From assembly GCF_000023105.1 (NCBI RefSeq), contig NC_012669.1, positions 1,959,025 through 2,023,024 of the forward strand: 64,000 bases of DNA, in the 5' to 3' direction. A program made the translations under genes and the position numbers. Source of the DNA: Beutenbergia cavernae DSM 12333. GTDB lineage: Bacteria; Actinomycetota; Actinomycetes; Actinomycetales; Beutenbergiaceae. Below the pieces are notes generated by a model. It made no database searches and had not been told where the DNA came from. It saw only the letters and a program-made list of their open reading frames with translations. Shown piece after piece: positions 1 through 8,673 of this stretch (its first letter is position 1; the number at the start of each line of letters is the position of its first letter).

Positions 1-1
1 C

Positions 2-766
2 GTCGACGACGTCGTGCCGTTCCAGACCGCCCAGAACCTCGTCGACCTGTCCTGGAGCACATGGGGGCTGCAGATGAACGCCGCCGGCCACCTGCCCATC
101 AGTGACGACTGGTCGACGTCGCTCGCCGACGATCCCGCCTACGGCGTCCTGCTCGAGACGTACCAGCGGCTCATGGCGGACGGGCTGCTCGCGCCGCAGG
201 CGCTCGCGGGGTACGGCGACATCACGCCGCTCGCCCAGGGCCAGCTCGCGATGCAGGCGTGCGGCTCGTGGGCGATCAGCGTGCTCGTGACGGACTACGC
301 GGACCTCGTGCCGAACCTGGCTGTCGCGCCGCTGCCATCGTTCGACGGCGACCTGACGAAGCCGACCGGGACGCTGGGCGGCTGGTCCCTCGGCGTCGAC
401 GCACGGTCCGAGCACCCGGCGGAAGCCGCCGCCGTCATCTCCTGGCTCTTGGCTGAGGACCCGACGGTCCCCGGCGACTACTTCGCCGCCACGAGCCAGA
501 CCAAGTTCTCGCCTCGCGCGAGCGTCGCCGATGCCATCGCCGCCGACGCGGACACGTCGGTGAATCCCTGGTACGACGTGCTCGTGGGCTCCGTGATCGA
601 TCACCAGATCCTGGAGCCGACGTACGACTGGTCCGTCAGCGAGGCGTTCGGCACCGCTCTGGAGAAGGCACAGCAGGGCCAGGACATCGCCGCAGCACAG
701 GCGACGGCGCACTCCGACATCACTCGCGCGATCGAGGAGAAGGGACTCGCCGGGCAGAACGGCTGA
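2..766 (+). CDS. Sugar ABC transporter substrate-binding protein, C-terminal part (5' truncated by window)
   Basis: The frame is open from the first bases, so the gene begins upstream of the window; about 254 codons of its 3' part are seen. The protein matches the C-terminal lobe of family 1 extracellular solute-binding proteins: it has the segment DITPLAQGQLAMQACGSWAI, in which a helix leads to the ligand-facing residues, followed by LAVAPLPS and GGWSLGVDARS typical of sugar binders, and ends in a helical tail. Its role would be to capture an oligosaccharide outside the membrane and deliver it to permeases that presumably lie upstream. The next gene is a glycoside hydrolase, which suggests a glucoside or related substrate; the substrate itself cannot be read from the sequence. 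Confidence 0.85.
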   Translation, partial: VDDVVPFQTAQNLVDLSWSTWGLQMNAAGHLPISDDWSTSLADDPAYGVLLETYQRLMADGLLAPQALAGYGDITPLAQGQLAMQACGSWAISVLVTDYADLVPNLAVAPLPSFDGDLTKPTGTLGGWSLGVDARSEHPAEAAAVISWLLAEDPTVPGDYFAATSQTKFSPRASVADAIAADADTSVNPWYDVLVGSVIDHQILEPTYDWSVSEAFGTALEKAQQGQDIAAAQATAHSDITRAIEEKGLAGQNG

Positions 767-782
767 CGCCCGACAGGCTCCG

Positions 783-788
783 TACGAT
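783..788 (+). promoter_or_regulatory. Possible -10 box (TACGAT) before the GH116 gene
   Basis: TACGAT fits the actinobacterial TANNNT pattern and lies 49 nt before the GTG start of the GH116 gene, in the 71-base gap after the binding-protein gene. No convincing -35 box is seen. It may allow the hydrolase to be transcribed separately from the transporter. Confidence 0.3.
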
Positions 789-837
789 CGTCCCCCTGAC
801 GCGACCCTGACCCGACCCCTCGAGCCTGGAGCCATCC

Positions 838-3435
838 GTGACCGAGCACGCCCCCGTCCCGCACACCCGCGGCCGCCACATCGCGATGCCGCTCGGCGGG
901 ATCGGCACCGGGAACGTCGCGATCGGTGCCGACGGGGGCTTGCGTCAGTGGCAGCTGCACAACATCGGCAACCACCACGGCGACCTGCCGGGGAGCCTGT
1001 TCGCCGTCCGCGTCTCGCAGTGGGAGCCGCCGCTCGACGAGGTGCGTGTGCTCCAGGCACCCGCCGCGCCCGCGGGGAACACGCGCACGCCCATGGTGGA
1101 CGACGACCACGTGCCCGACTGGCAGCGGGAGCTCGCGGCGGCCCACGGCGTCACGGCCACGACGATCAGCGCCACCTACCCGGTCGCGCGGGTCGCGTAC
1201 GACCTGGGGGAGGTGCCGCTGGCGATCGAGCTCGAGGCGACCACGCCGCTCGTCCCGCTGGACGAGGCGGCGTCGTCCCTGCCGGTGGCCATGTTCACGT
1301 TCACGCTGCGCAACGCGGGGACGTTCCCGGTGCACGGCTACCTCGCGGGAGCGCTGCAGAACGCCGTCGGGTACGACGGCGTCACGCCGATCGACGGTAC
1401 GCGGTTCCGCGGCTACGGCGGCAACACCAACCGGGTGCGCAGGCGCGCCTCGTGGACCGACCTCGTCATGACGAACGACTCGCTGCCGCCGGAGCACCCC
1501 GGCGCCGGATCCATGGCCCTGGCGTGCGACGACCCCCGGGCGAGCGCGCTGCCGGCGTACTCCGGCACCGAGGAGCTCCTCGCGTTCCTGCGGTCCCGGT
1601 CGATGGGCGGCGACACAGCCCGCTTCACCGGCGCGCCCTGGGCCGCCGACTCGCACGCCGAGGGGCCCGGGGCGGCGCGCGGGCCCAGTCCCGCCGCCGA
1701 GACCTGGCTGGGCGCCCTCGCCTCCCGGTTCCACGTCGAGCCCGGCGAGTCCACGACCGTGCGGTTCCTCATGGCCTGGCACTTCCCGAACCGCTATGTG
1801 AACTTCACGCAGTTCGGCCCCGAGCGCCCGGAGTGGGGGCCGACGAGGTTCTGGATCGGCAACCACTACACGCTCGCGCACGACGACGCCGCCGCGGTCA
1901 TCGCCGACGTGACGAGCCGCTGGGACGAGCTGCTCGCGCCGACGCGGCGCTGGACGGACCTCCTGGCCGGCTCCGCGCTCGACGCCACGGCCGCCTCCCA
2001 TCTGGCGACCCAGGCCGTGGTGCTGCGCAGCCCCACGTGCTTCCGTACCGCCGACGGGGCCTTCTACGGCTTCGAGGGCGTGAACGGGGTGTCGACGCGA
2101 GGCCATGCGGGCGACGTCGGCGGCTCCTGCCCGCTCAACTGCACGCACGTGTGGAACTACGCGCAGGCGCTCGCGCGGCTCTTTCCCGGCCTCGAGGCGT
2201 CGATGCGCGCCACGGAGCTCGACGTCATGCAGGTCCCGGAGCGCCACACGCACGCGGGTGCCGTCCCGCACCGCGTGCTGCTCCCGCGGTACGTGCCCCA
2301 GATGTGGGACGTGCCCATCGGCGGCCCGGAGGAGCCTGCGCTCGACGGCATGCTCGGCGTCCTGCTCAAGACGTACCGCGAGGTGCGGAGCGGCGCGATC
2401 GGGCTCGGCCACCTGGCGGCCTCGTGGCCCCGGCTCATGCTCCTCCTGGACCATGTGCGTGGTCGGTGGGACCCCAGCGGGTCGGGCGTCCTGCGCGGGG
2501 TCCAGCCCTCGACCCACGACATCGACCTGCGCGGCGTCAACACGTTCATGGGCACGCTCTGGCTCGCCGCGCTGCGCGCGTGCGAGGAGATGGCGCTCCG
2601 CCTCGCCGCGGACCCGCACCACGCCGACGCGCTCGGCGGTGCCACGCTCGGTCGCGAGCTGGCCGCGGAGCTGCACGCGCTGTTCGAGCGGGGGAGCGCC
2701 GCGTACGACGAGATCTGCTTCACCGGGGAGTACTACCGGCAGGTGCTCGAGCCCGACGAGCCCACGCAGTTCCAGTGGGGAGACGGCTGCCTGTCCGACC
2801 AGCTCATCGGGCAGTGGTGGGCGCACCTGCTCGACCTCGGCCACGTGCTGCCCGCCGCGCACGTCCGCTCCGCCCTCCGGGCCGTCGTGGGGCACAACCT
2901 GCGCCGCGGGTTCGACGGCTGGGAGCACACGCAACGCGTGTACGCGGACGGCGACGACGTCGGCCTCCTCATGTGCACGTGGCCGCACGGTGGGCGCCCC
3001 GAGGTCGCGACGCGGTACTGCGACGAGGTGTGGAGCGGGGTCGAGTACGAGGTGGCGGCGCACTGCCTGCTCGAAGGGCTCACCGCCGAGGGCCGGGCCA
3101 TCCTCGACGGGCTCTGGGCCAGGCACGACGGCAGCCGCCGGAACCCGTTCAACGAGATCGAGTGCGGCGACCACTACGCGCGCTCGATGGCCGGCTGGAG
3201 CGTGCTCGAGGCCGTCACCGGCCAGGTCTGGGACGCGCAGACGCGGACGTTGCGGGTGCGCCGGCCGAGCCGGGACGGCGCGTGGTGGCCGGTGGTCCTG
3301 GACTCGGGCTGGGGTCGCGTGGTGCGTGACGGCGACGACGTCAGGCTCGACGCCTGGCACGGCGATCTGCGGGTCGCCGAGCTCGTGCTGGTCGACGACG
3401 AGGTGCCGCCCAGCCACGGCCGCGACATAGGCTAG
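838..3435 (+). CDS. GH116 family beta-glycosidase (GBA2/bile-acid beta-glucosidase-like)
   Basis: This 865-residue protein has the layout of glycoside hydrolase family 116: an N-terminal beta domain opening with the motif PLGGIGTGN (about residues 19-27) and an (alpha/alpha)6 catalytic domain with NCTHVWNYAQALA (about 432-445), THDIDLRGVNTFMGTLWLAAL (about 560-580) and DQLIGQWWA (about 650-660). Family members are retaining beta-glucosidases, beta-xylosidases or glucosylceramidases. The Asp in the THDID segment is the likely acid/base; I could not place the nucleophile Glu with certainty. There is no signal peptide, so it acts in the cytoplasm, fitting hydrolysis of a glycoside imported by the preceding transporter. 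The GTG start is preceded by TGGAG. Function at family level is secure, substrate is not. Confidence 0.88.
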   Translation: MTEHAPVPHTRGRHIAMPLGGIGTGNVAIGADGGLRQWQLHNIGNHHGDLPGSLFAVRVSQWEPPLDEVRVLQAPAAPAGNTRTPMVDDDHVPDWQRELAAAHGVTATTISATYPVARVAYDLGEVPLAIELEATTPLVPLDEAASSLPVAMFTFTLRNAGTFPVHGYLAGALQNAVGYDGVTPIDGTRFRGYGGNTNRVRRRASWTDLVMTNDSLPPEHPGAGSMALACDDPRASALPAYSGTEELLAFLRSRSMGGDTARFTGAPWAADSHAEGPGAARGPSPAAETWLGALASRFHVEPGESTTVRFLMAWHFPNRYVNFTQFGPERPEWGPTRFWIGNHYTLAHDDAAAVIADVTSRWDELLAPTRRWTDLLAGSALDATAASHLATQAVVLRSPTCFRTADGAFYGFEGVNGVSTRGHAGDVGGSCPLNCTHVWNYAQALARLFPGLEASMRATELDVMQVPERHTHAGAVPHRVLLPRYVPQMWDVPIGGPEEPALDGMLGVLLKTYREVRSGAIGLGHLAASWPRLMLLLDHVRGRWDPSGSGVLRGVQPSTHDIDLRGVNTFMGTLWLAALRACEEMALRLAADPHHADALGGATLGRELAAELHALFERGSAAYDEICFTGEYYRQVLEPDEPTQFQWGDGCLSDQLIGQWWAHLLDLGHVLPAAHVRSALRAVVGHNLRRGFDGWEHTQRVYADGDDVGLLMCTWPHGGRPEVATRYCDEVWSGVEYEVAAHCLLEGLTAEGRAILDGLWARHDGSRRNPFNEIECGDHYARSMAGWSVLEAVTGQVWDAQTRTLRVRRPSRDGAWWPVVLDSGWGRVVRDGDDVRLDAWHGDLRVAELVLVDDEVPPSHGRDIG
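3428..3433 (+). promoter_or_regulatory. Likely -10 box (TAGGCT) of the lipoprotein gene
   Basis: TAGGCT overlaps the stop codon of the GH116 gene and lies 72 nt before the lipoprotein start. It has the same form as other -10 candidates in this window. A leader of about 60 nt would follow. Confidence 0.35.
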
Positions 3436-3499
3436 GTGCCGTCCGCCGCCGGGTGCTGCCGCGGCGGTGCACCACGGGTGGACGACGGACGGGGGCAGG

Positions 3500-5203
3500 A
3501 TGCGGAAGGCCACGAGGTTCGCTGCTGTCGGAATCGCTGCCGTTCTCGCGCTCACCGGCTGCACGGGCGCCGGGGAGCTCGAGCCGGATCCCACCGCGGA
3601 GGCCACGACGGCGGCCATGACGACGGCGCCCGAGGAGGCGACCACGCTCGTCGCGGGCGACGATCCCGCTGCTCTCGCGATCACCGCGAGCCAGATGTTC
3701 TTCACGTCGGCCTCGATCGCCGTTCTCGCTGACGCCGGCGATCCCGCAGCCCAGCTGCGTGCGGCGTCGGTCGCCACGCTGCTCGGCCTCCCGGTGCTGC
3801 TGACCGGGGCGTCCGAGTCGGCCGACGCGGACGTGGCCGCCGAGCTCGCCCGCCTCGACGCGACGACAGCCCTCACGGTGGGGACCGACGTCGTGGTCCC
3901 GGAGGAGCCAGGACGGCAGCGCACGCGCGTGATCCCGGCACCGAGCGACCCGGACGACCTCGCGACGGTCGTCGGTCGGGAGATCACGGATGCCCAGGAC
4001 GTCACGGCCGACGGCGAGATCGAGGCGCTCGCCGGCCTGGAGGTCCCGGGGAGCACGATCCTCACGCTCGTCCCCGAGCCGGGCGACGAGCCGACCGACG
4101 ACGCGTCGGGCACGCCCGGCTCCACGGACGTCGACCCGGATGCGGGCGGGCTGCCGATCTTCCTCGACACGCAGGTCCAGGAGGGCGTGCTTGCGGTGTC
4201 GGACGGAGACACCGGCCAGGTGGCCGCTCTGGGGACGGCGCGCGCGGCAGGTGCCGACGTCCTCGTCGTCCCGAGCGGCGACACGCGGACGGATCCGGCG
4301 GCGATCCAGGCGATCGCCGCGCGAGCCGACGACCTCGTCGTGGGGTTCGGCTCGGCGCTCGGCGCACCGGAGGTGTTCACGAGCCGCATCGCGGCCGCCC
4401 GCACCGGCGTGGAGCTGCCGGCCGGGGGGCAGCTGGCCCTCCCCGGGGCGAGGTACGTGGCGCTCTACGGCAGCCCGGTGACGCCGACGCTCGGCGTGCT
4501 CGGCGAACAGGGGGTGGCCGAGACGATCGCCCGCGCTCAGCAGCACGCGGCCCCGTACGCCGCGCTGACCGACGAGCCCGTGGTCCCGGCGCTCGAGATC
4601 ATCGTGACCGTGGCGTCGAGCTCGCCGGGCGACGACGGGAACTACTCGAACGAGTGGCCGAGCGAGACGTTCCGGCCGCTCGTCGACGCCGCGCACGAGG
4701 CAGGGATGTACGTCGTGCTCGATCTCCAGCCCGGCCGGACGTCGTTCCTCGACCAGGCGAAGCTGTACGCGGACCTGCTCGCGCTGCCGTACGTCGGCCT
4801 TGCGCTCGACCCCGAGTGGCGCCTCGGCCCGGACCAGGTGCACCTCGAGCAGATCGGATCCGTGGACATCGCCGAGGTCAACGAGGTCGTGACGTGGCTC
4901 GCGGACCTGACGGCCGAGAACCACCTCCCGCAGAAGATCCTCATCCTGCACCAGTTCAGCCTGTCGATGATCACGAACCGGGGTGGGCTCGACACGTCCC
5001 GCGAGGAGCTGGCCGTCGTCATCCACGCCGACGGGCAGGGCAGCCAGGCGGCGAAGGCGGAGACGTGGGCGGCGCTGCACGCCGACGCACCGGAGGGCGT
5101 GTTCTGGGGCTGGAAGAACTTCTACGACGAGGACGCCCCGATGCTCACCCCCGAGCAGACGTTCGCGGTGACCCCGCTGCCGGACTTCGTGAGCTACCAG
5201 TAG
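3500..5203 (+). CDS. Secreted lipoprotein with cell-wall-binding-like repeats and a TIM-barrel-like C-terminal domain
   Basis: A 567-residue protein begins with a lipoprotein signal: two basic residues, a hydrophobic core and the lipobox LTGC (Cys about residue 21). The ATG at 3500 is chosen over an upstream in-frame ATG at 3467 because GGGGCAGG precedes it and it gives a proper signal peptide. The first half has stretches such as ATLLGLPVLLTG and ALTVGTDVVVP that resemble cell-wall-binding repeat 2 folds. The second half (from about residue 360) reads like a glycosidase-type barrel: MYVVLDLQPGR, YVGLALDPEWRL, KILILHQFS and GVFWGWKNFYDED lie where beta strands with acidic ends would be. Homologues are usually annotated as hypothetical. 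Function is unknown; attachment to the outer face of the membrane is likely. Confidence 0.75.
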   Translation: MRKATRFAAVGIAAVLALTGCTGAGELEPDPTAEATTAAMTTAPEEATTLVAGDDPAALAITASQMFFTSASIAVLADAGDPAAQLRAASVATLLGLPVLLTGASESADADVAAELARLDATTALTVGTDVVVPEEPGRQRTRVIPAPSDPDDLATVVGREITDAQDVTADGEIEALAGLEVPGSTILTLVPEPGDEPTDDASGTPGSTDVDPDAGGLPIFLDTQVQEGVLAVSDGDTGQVAALGTARAAGADVLVVPSGDTRTDPAAIQAIAARADDLVVGFGSALGAPEVFTSRIAAARTGVELPAGGQLALPGARYVALYGSPVTPTLGVLGEQGVAETIARAQQHAAPYAALTDEPVVPALEIIVTVASSSPGDDGNYSNEWPSETFRPLVDAAHEAGMYVVLDLQPGRTSFLDQAKLYADLLALPYVGLALDPEWRLGPDQVHLEQIGSVDIAEVNEVVTWLADLTAENHLPQKILILHQFSLSMITNRGGLDTSREELAVVIHADGQGSQAAKAETWAALHADAPEGVFWGWKNFYDEDAPMLTPEQTFAVTPLPDFVSYQ

Positions 5204-5291
5204 TCGCGGCGCGGACGATGGCGGGGCGGCGCGCACCCTGGCACGCTGAACCGTGCGACGCTCGCCGTCGCCCACGCGACGAGGAGGCACC

Positions 5292-5819
5292 ATGAGCCGA
5301 TCGGCAGCCGACGAGACTCCCGACAAGGACCCGTCGCGCGGCTCCGGCGCACGCGGGACGACCGGCCCCGGCAGCGAGCCCGTAGCCGGGTCCGGAGCGG
5401 GATCCGCGGCGGGGTCCGCAGCGGGGTCGGGCAGCGGTCAGGGCCGGGCGGCGGCGGACGCGCCGAAGCCCTCCAGCGGCGTGGGGGAGAAGCAGGCGTC
5501 GCCCGGCGTGGTCATCGACATGTCGCGCAACCCGGTGGGGACGGCTGCCGTCATCGCCGCCGTGCTGCTCGTCGTCCTCGGGGTCATCGCGAACCTCATG
5601 CTGTTCAGCGGGGTGGACGACGTCGACAGCCTCCGCAGGTTCACCACCGTCCGTGACCTGCTCGGCATCATCCTCGGGACCGGCACGGTGGTGCTCGGGA
5701 TCATCGGGCTGACGAGCCGGCGCACCCCCCGCTGGGGCGCGCTCGTCGGGCTCGGGATCGGGGCGTACGTCTTCCTCAGCTCGCTGGCCTCGTTCATCGG
5801 CTCACTCATGTTCGCGTGA
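5292..5819 (+). CDS. Small membrane protein, unknown function
   Basis: A 175-residue protein. The ATG at 5292 has AGGAGG six bases upstream; an in-frame ATG at 5253 lacks a ribosome site. Residues 1-70 are Gly/Ser/Ala-rich and hydrophilic. Three hydrophobic segments follow: about 83-105, 124-143 and 152-175. The protein ends four bases into the next gene (GTGA overlap), so it is translationally coupled to the metallophosphoesterase. No family is recognised. It probably supports the neighbouring membrane-bound phosphoesterase, but only from position. Confidence 0.7.
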   Translation: MSRSAADETPDKDPSRGSGARGTTGPGSEPVAGSGAGSAAGSAAGSGSGQGRAAADAPKPSSGVGEKQASPGVVIDMSRNPVGTAAVIAAVLLVVLGVIANLMLFSGVDDVDSLRRFTTVRDLLGIILGTGTVVLGIIGLTSRRTPRWGALVGLGIGAYVFLSSLASFIGSLMFA

Positions 5820-7549
5820 GCGCCGCCCCACCCGAGAGCGCCGGTCCCGATGCCGGGACGGCCGAGCATCCCCGATGGACCAGGTGGTGGCACGCCCGGA
5901 CCCCGACGTTCCGCCGCACGACCCGTCAGGTCCTCGCCGTCCTCGTGACGGGCGTGCTCGCCGCCGTCGTCGGCGTCGCCACGGCCACGGCCACCGGATC
6001 GCTCGGCCCGCACGAGGCGCAGTACTCCGTCACGGCCCGGCACGACATCGTCATCGACCTGGGGCCGCTCGGCTCGGTCGTGCTCGACTCGCCCGCCCCG
6101 TGGCCGGTCGGGGCGCGCGTCGACGTCGGCGAGATACCGAGCTCGCTCACCGACGTGCGCAGCCCGCTGGACCAGCTCGGCGGGGACGTCACCGGGTATG
6201 CGCAGTTCTTCTCCCACCCGCAGGTGGCGATCGAGGCGGCCGCCTGGGCTGTCGTCGCCGACGCGGTGCGCCGCACCGTGCTGCTCTGGTCCGTGCTGCT
6301 CGTCGCGATCGCCGCGGCCCGCCTCGCCTCCCGGGGTCTGCTGCGGCGCGAGATCGTCGCCGCGATGCGCCGGCCGGGCGTCGGTGCGCTGGCCGGGACG
6401 CTGGCGGCGACGGCGCTCGCGGTCCCCGTCGTCGGGTGGCTGAGCGAGCCCGAGCCCGAAGGAAGCCCGTCCGCCGTCTTCGCCGGCACCGCGCTCGAGG
6501 ACGCCCGCGTGACCGGGCGACTCGCCGCCGTCATCGACACGTACGGCAGCCTCGCGCTCGACGCGATCGAGGACAACGACGAGTTCTACCGCGTCGTGCG
6601 GGACAACCTCGTCGAGGCGTACGCCGTCGATGCGGAACCGCTCGCGCCCGACGTCGAGCCGGTGCCGGACGACCCCGGCGAGCAGGACCCACCGGCCACG
6701 CCGTCCGACGCACCCTCCGGCACAGCTCCCGACGCGGATGCGGACGCCGCAGAGGACGGCGAGCCCGACGTCGCGACGATCCTCATGGTGTCCGACCTGC
6801 ACTGCAACGTCGGCATGGCGCCGGTGATCGCGGAGGCGGTGCGCCAGTCGGGCGCGACGCTCGTGCTCAACCTCGGCGACACCACGATGGGCGGGTCCGG
6901 CGTCGAGGCCATGTGCGTCGACGCGCTCGCCGAGGCGATCGACGGCGAGGTGCCCATCGTGGTGGCGGACGGCAACCACGACAGCGCGCTCACCATGGAG
7001 CAGGAGCGCGCCGCGGGCGAGATCCTGCTCGACGGCGACGTGCTCGAGATCCAGGGGATCCGGATCCTGGGCGACCGCGACCCTCGGCTGACGACCATCA
7101 CCGACCGTGAGGAGTTCGAGACCAAGGCGGAGATGGGCGAGCGCCTGGGTGACGTCGCGTGCGCGGCCCAGGAGGACGACGCCGCGGTGGACCTCCTCGC
7201 GATCCACGACCCGTACGTCGGCGCCGGCGTGATGGAGACCGGGTGCGTGCCGCTCCAGCTCTCCGGGCACCTGCACCGGCGGGTCGGGCCGCTCCAGCAG
7301 GGGCTCGGCGTGCTGTACGTGATGCCGTCGACCGGTGGTGCGTCGTCGGGCACGCTCACGATCGGGCCGCTCAACGCGCCTGCCACGATGACGGTGCTGC
7401 GCTTCGACCGCACCACGCGCACGGCGGTGGCCATGCGGGAGATCACCGCCGCTACGACCGGCGACGTCGTGCTCGGCGCGTGGGAGGGCTTCCCGCCCCG
7501 CCCGGACGACGTCGTCGTCGCCGATCTGGCACCGAGCGCGCAGGACTGA
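5816..7549 (+). CDS. Membrane-anchored metallophosphoesterase
   Basis: The 577-residue protein has three hydrophobic segments in its first 210 residues, an acidic Pro/Asp-rich linker (about 285-320) and a calcineurin-type phosphoesterase domain from about residue 321. All metal-binding motifs are present in order: SDLHCN (about 326), LNLGDTT (about 353), DGNHDS (about 385), AIHDPY (about 461) and SGHLH (about 482). Such domains bind two divalent metals and hydrolyse phosphoesters. The catalytic domain follows the third membrane segment, so with three crossings it may face outside if the N-terminus is inside. The GTG start overlaps the stop of the small membrane gene before it. The substrate is unknown. 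Confidence 0.85.
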   Translation: MSAAPPESAGPDAGTAEHPRWTRWWHARTPTFRRTTRQVLAVLVTGVLAAVVGVATATATGSLGPHEAQYSVTARHDIVIDLGPLGSVVLDSPAPWPVGARVDVGEIPSSLTDVRSPLDQLGGDVTGYAQFFSHPQVAIEAAAWAVVADAVRRTVLLWSVLLVAIAAARLASRGLLRREIVAAMRRPGVGALAGTLAATALAVPVVGWLSEPEPEGSPSAVFAGTALEDARVTGRLAAVIDTYGSLALDAIEDNDEFYRVVRDNLVEAYAVDAEPLAPDVEPVPDDPGEQDPPATPSDAPSGTAPDADADAAEDGEPDVATILMVSDLHCNVGMAPVIAEAVRQSGATLVLNLGDTTMGGSGVEAMCVDALAEAIDGEVPIVVADGNHDSALTMEQERAAGEILLDGDVLEIQGIRILGDRDPRLTTITDREEFETKAEMGERLGDVACAAQEDDAAVDLLAIHDPYVGAGVMETGCVPLQLSGHLHRRVGPLQQGLGVLYVMPSTGGASSGTLTIGPLNAPATMTVLRFDRTTRTAVAMREITAATTGDVVLGAWEGFPPRPDDVVVADLAPSAQD

Positions 7550-7556
7550 CGGAGCC

Positions 7557-8030
7557 GTGATCACCCGCCGGGCGTACGCGCTGACCTCGCGGTGGTGCGT
7601 GCCGGCGCCGCGTGCGGCGTGCTGGTCGCAGCTGGCCGACCCCGGGTCGTGGCCCGAGTGGTGGCCGCACCTGCGCAGCCGGGTGCTCCGCGACGGCGAC
7701 GAGGCCGGCGTCGGGACGCGCGGCGTCCTCGTCTACCGCAGCCCGCTGGGCTACCGCCTGCGGATCGGGCTCGAGGTCCTCGCCGCGGACCCACCGGAGC
7801 GCGTGGAGTTCGCTGTCGTCGGCGACCTCACCGGTCGGGCGACGGCGCAGCTGGACGAGGTCGAGCGGGACGGCGCGGCGTGGACCAGCATCACGACCCG
7901 GTGGCCGGTCCGCACCACGCGCGGCTGGATGAACGCCGCGGCGCCGGTCCTGGCGCCGGCGTTCAACTGGGCGCACGCGCGCGTGATGAGCGCCGGAGAA
8001 CGGGGTCTGGTCCGCCGCCTGACGACCTGA
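7557..8030 (+). CDS. SRPBCC-fold (polyketide cyclase/dehydrase-like) protein
   Basis: A 157-residue protein beginning at GTG seven bases after the phosphoesterase stop. The opening YALTSRWCVPAPRAACWSQLADPGSWPEWWPHL is the standard start of the START/SRPBCC helix-grip fold, followed by strands RGVLVYRSPLGYRLRIGLEVL and a C-terminal helix with NWAHARVMSAGE. The fold makes a deep hydrophobic pocket that binds lipids or aromatic molecules; the ligand cannot be deduced. The tight spacing suggests co-transcription with the two genes before it. Confidence 0.75.
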   Translation: MITRRAYALTSRWCVPAPRAACWSQLADPGSWPEWWPHLRSRVLRDGDEAGVGTRGVLVYRSPLGYRLRIGLEVLAADPPERVEFAVVGDLTGRATAQLDEVERDGAAWTSITTRWPVRTTRGWMNAAAPVLAPAFNWAHARVMSAGERGLVRRLTT

Positions 8031-8060
8031 CGCCACGCTGATGTCGCCATGACGTTGCGC

Positions 8061-8092
8061 ATGACGCCATAGTGATGTCATGATGGCGTCAT
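8061..8092 (+). promoter_or_regulatory. Perfect 10-bp inverted repeat over the start of the RHH gene (probable operator)
   Basis: ATGACGCCAT (8061-8070) and its exact reverse complement ATGGCGTCAT (8083-8092) are separated by 12 bp. The right arm includes the first two bases of the start codon. Related half sites ATGTCGCCAT (8041-8050) and TGACGCCA just upstream repeat the theme. The gene that follows encodes a ribbon-helix-helix protein, a class that binds short repeated half sites, so autorepression is the simplest reading. Confidence 0.6.
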
Positions 8093-8651
8093 GAACATCG
8101 ATCGCTACGTCTCCTCCCTCCGGGACTCTCTCGAGGTCTCGGGCCGGGCCGGTGGCGGCGCGGCGGCCGAGGCGGCGGCACACCTCGCCGACGCCGTCGA
8201 GCCGGCCGTGCGGCTGACCGTGCAGCAGGTCCTCATCGACGCCGCCGCTGAGGTCAACGGGCAGCTCGGCTCCGACCCGGTCGTGGAGGTCCGCCTCCGC
8301 GGCACGGAGCCCGAGCTGGTCGTGGTCCCGGGGACGGCGACACCGCCGCGTGGCGAGTCGCTCGTGGCCTCGATCCTCGACCGCGTCATCCCGCCCCCGC
8401 CCGCCCCGCCGGCGCCGCCGCGCCCGCCGGGCTCCGAGGACGTCCCCGAGCGCGACGACGACGCCGTCGCCCGCATCTCGCTCCGGATGCCCGAGTGGCT
8501 GAAGGGGCGCGTCGACGAAGCCGCCGCACAGGCCGGCATCTCCGTCAACACCTGGCTCGTGCGCGTGGCGCAGCTCGCGCTCGACGCCGGTGACACCCCC
8601 CACACCCCGTCGTCCCGGTCCGGCAAGCGCCTGACCGGCTGGGCCCGTTGA
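8091..8651 (+). CDS. Ribbon-helix-helix (HicB/Arc-type) DNA-binding protein
   Basis: A 186-residue protein with a C-terminal ribbon-helix-helix domain at about residues 125-163: a basic strand (ARISLRMPEWL) followed by two helices with the turn AGISVNTWLVRVAQLAL, as in HicB/Arc/CopG antitoxins. The N-terminal 100 residues form a helical-to-beta region with no recognised family, and a Pro-rich linker (about 102-115) joins the two. No HicA-type toxin is nearby. The partner is the DUF4097 gene 22 bases downstream, a pairing that is common in Actinobacteria. It probably represses its own operon through the palindrome over its start codon. Confidence 0.75.
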   Translation: MNIDRYVSSLRDSLEVSGRAGGGAAAEAAAHLADAVEPAVRLTVQQVLIDAAAEVNGQLGSDPVVEVRLRGTEPELVVVPGTATPPRGESLVASILDRVIPPPPAPPAPPRPPGSEDVPERDDDAVARISLRMPEWLKGRVDEAAAQAGISVNTWLVRVAQLALDAGDTPHTPSSRSGKRLTGWAR

Positions 8652-8673
8652 GACCACCCGGAGGAGAGCACCG

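Noticed and set aside
601..4404. Long minus-strand open frame opposite the GH116 and lipoprotein genes
   Set aside because: The translation is Arg/Pro/Val-rich without family motifs, while the plus-strand proteins are recognisable.
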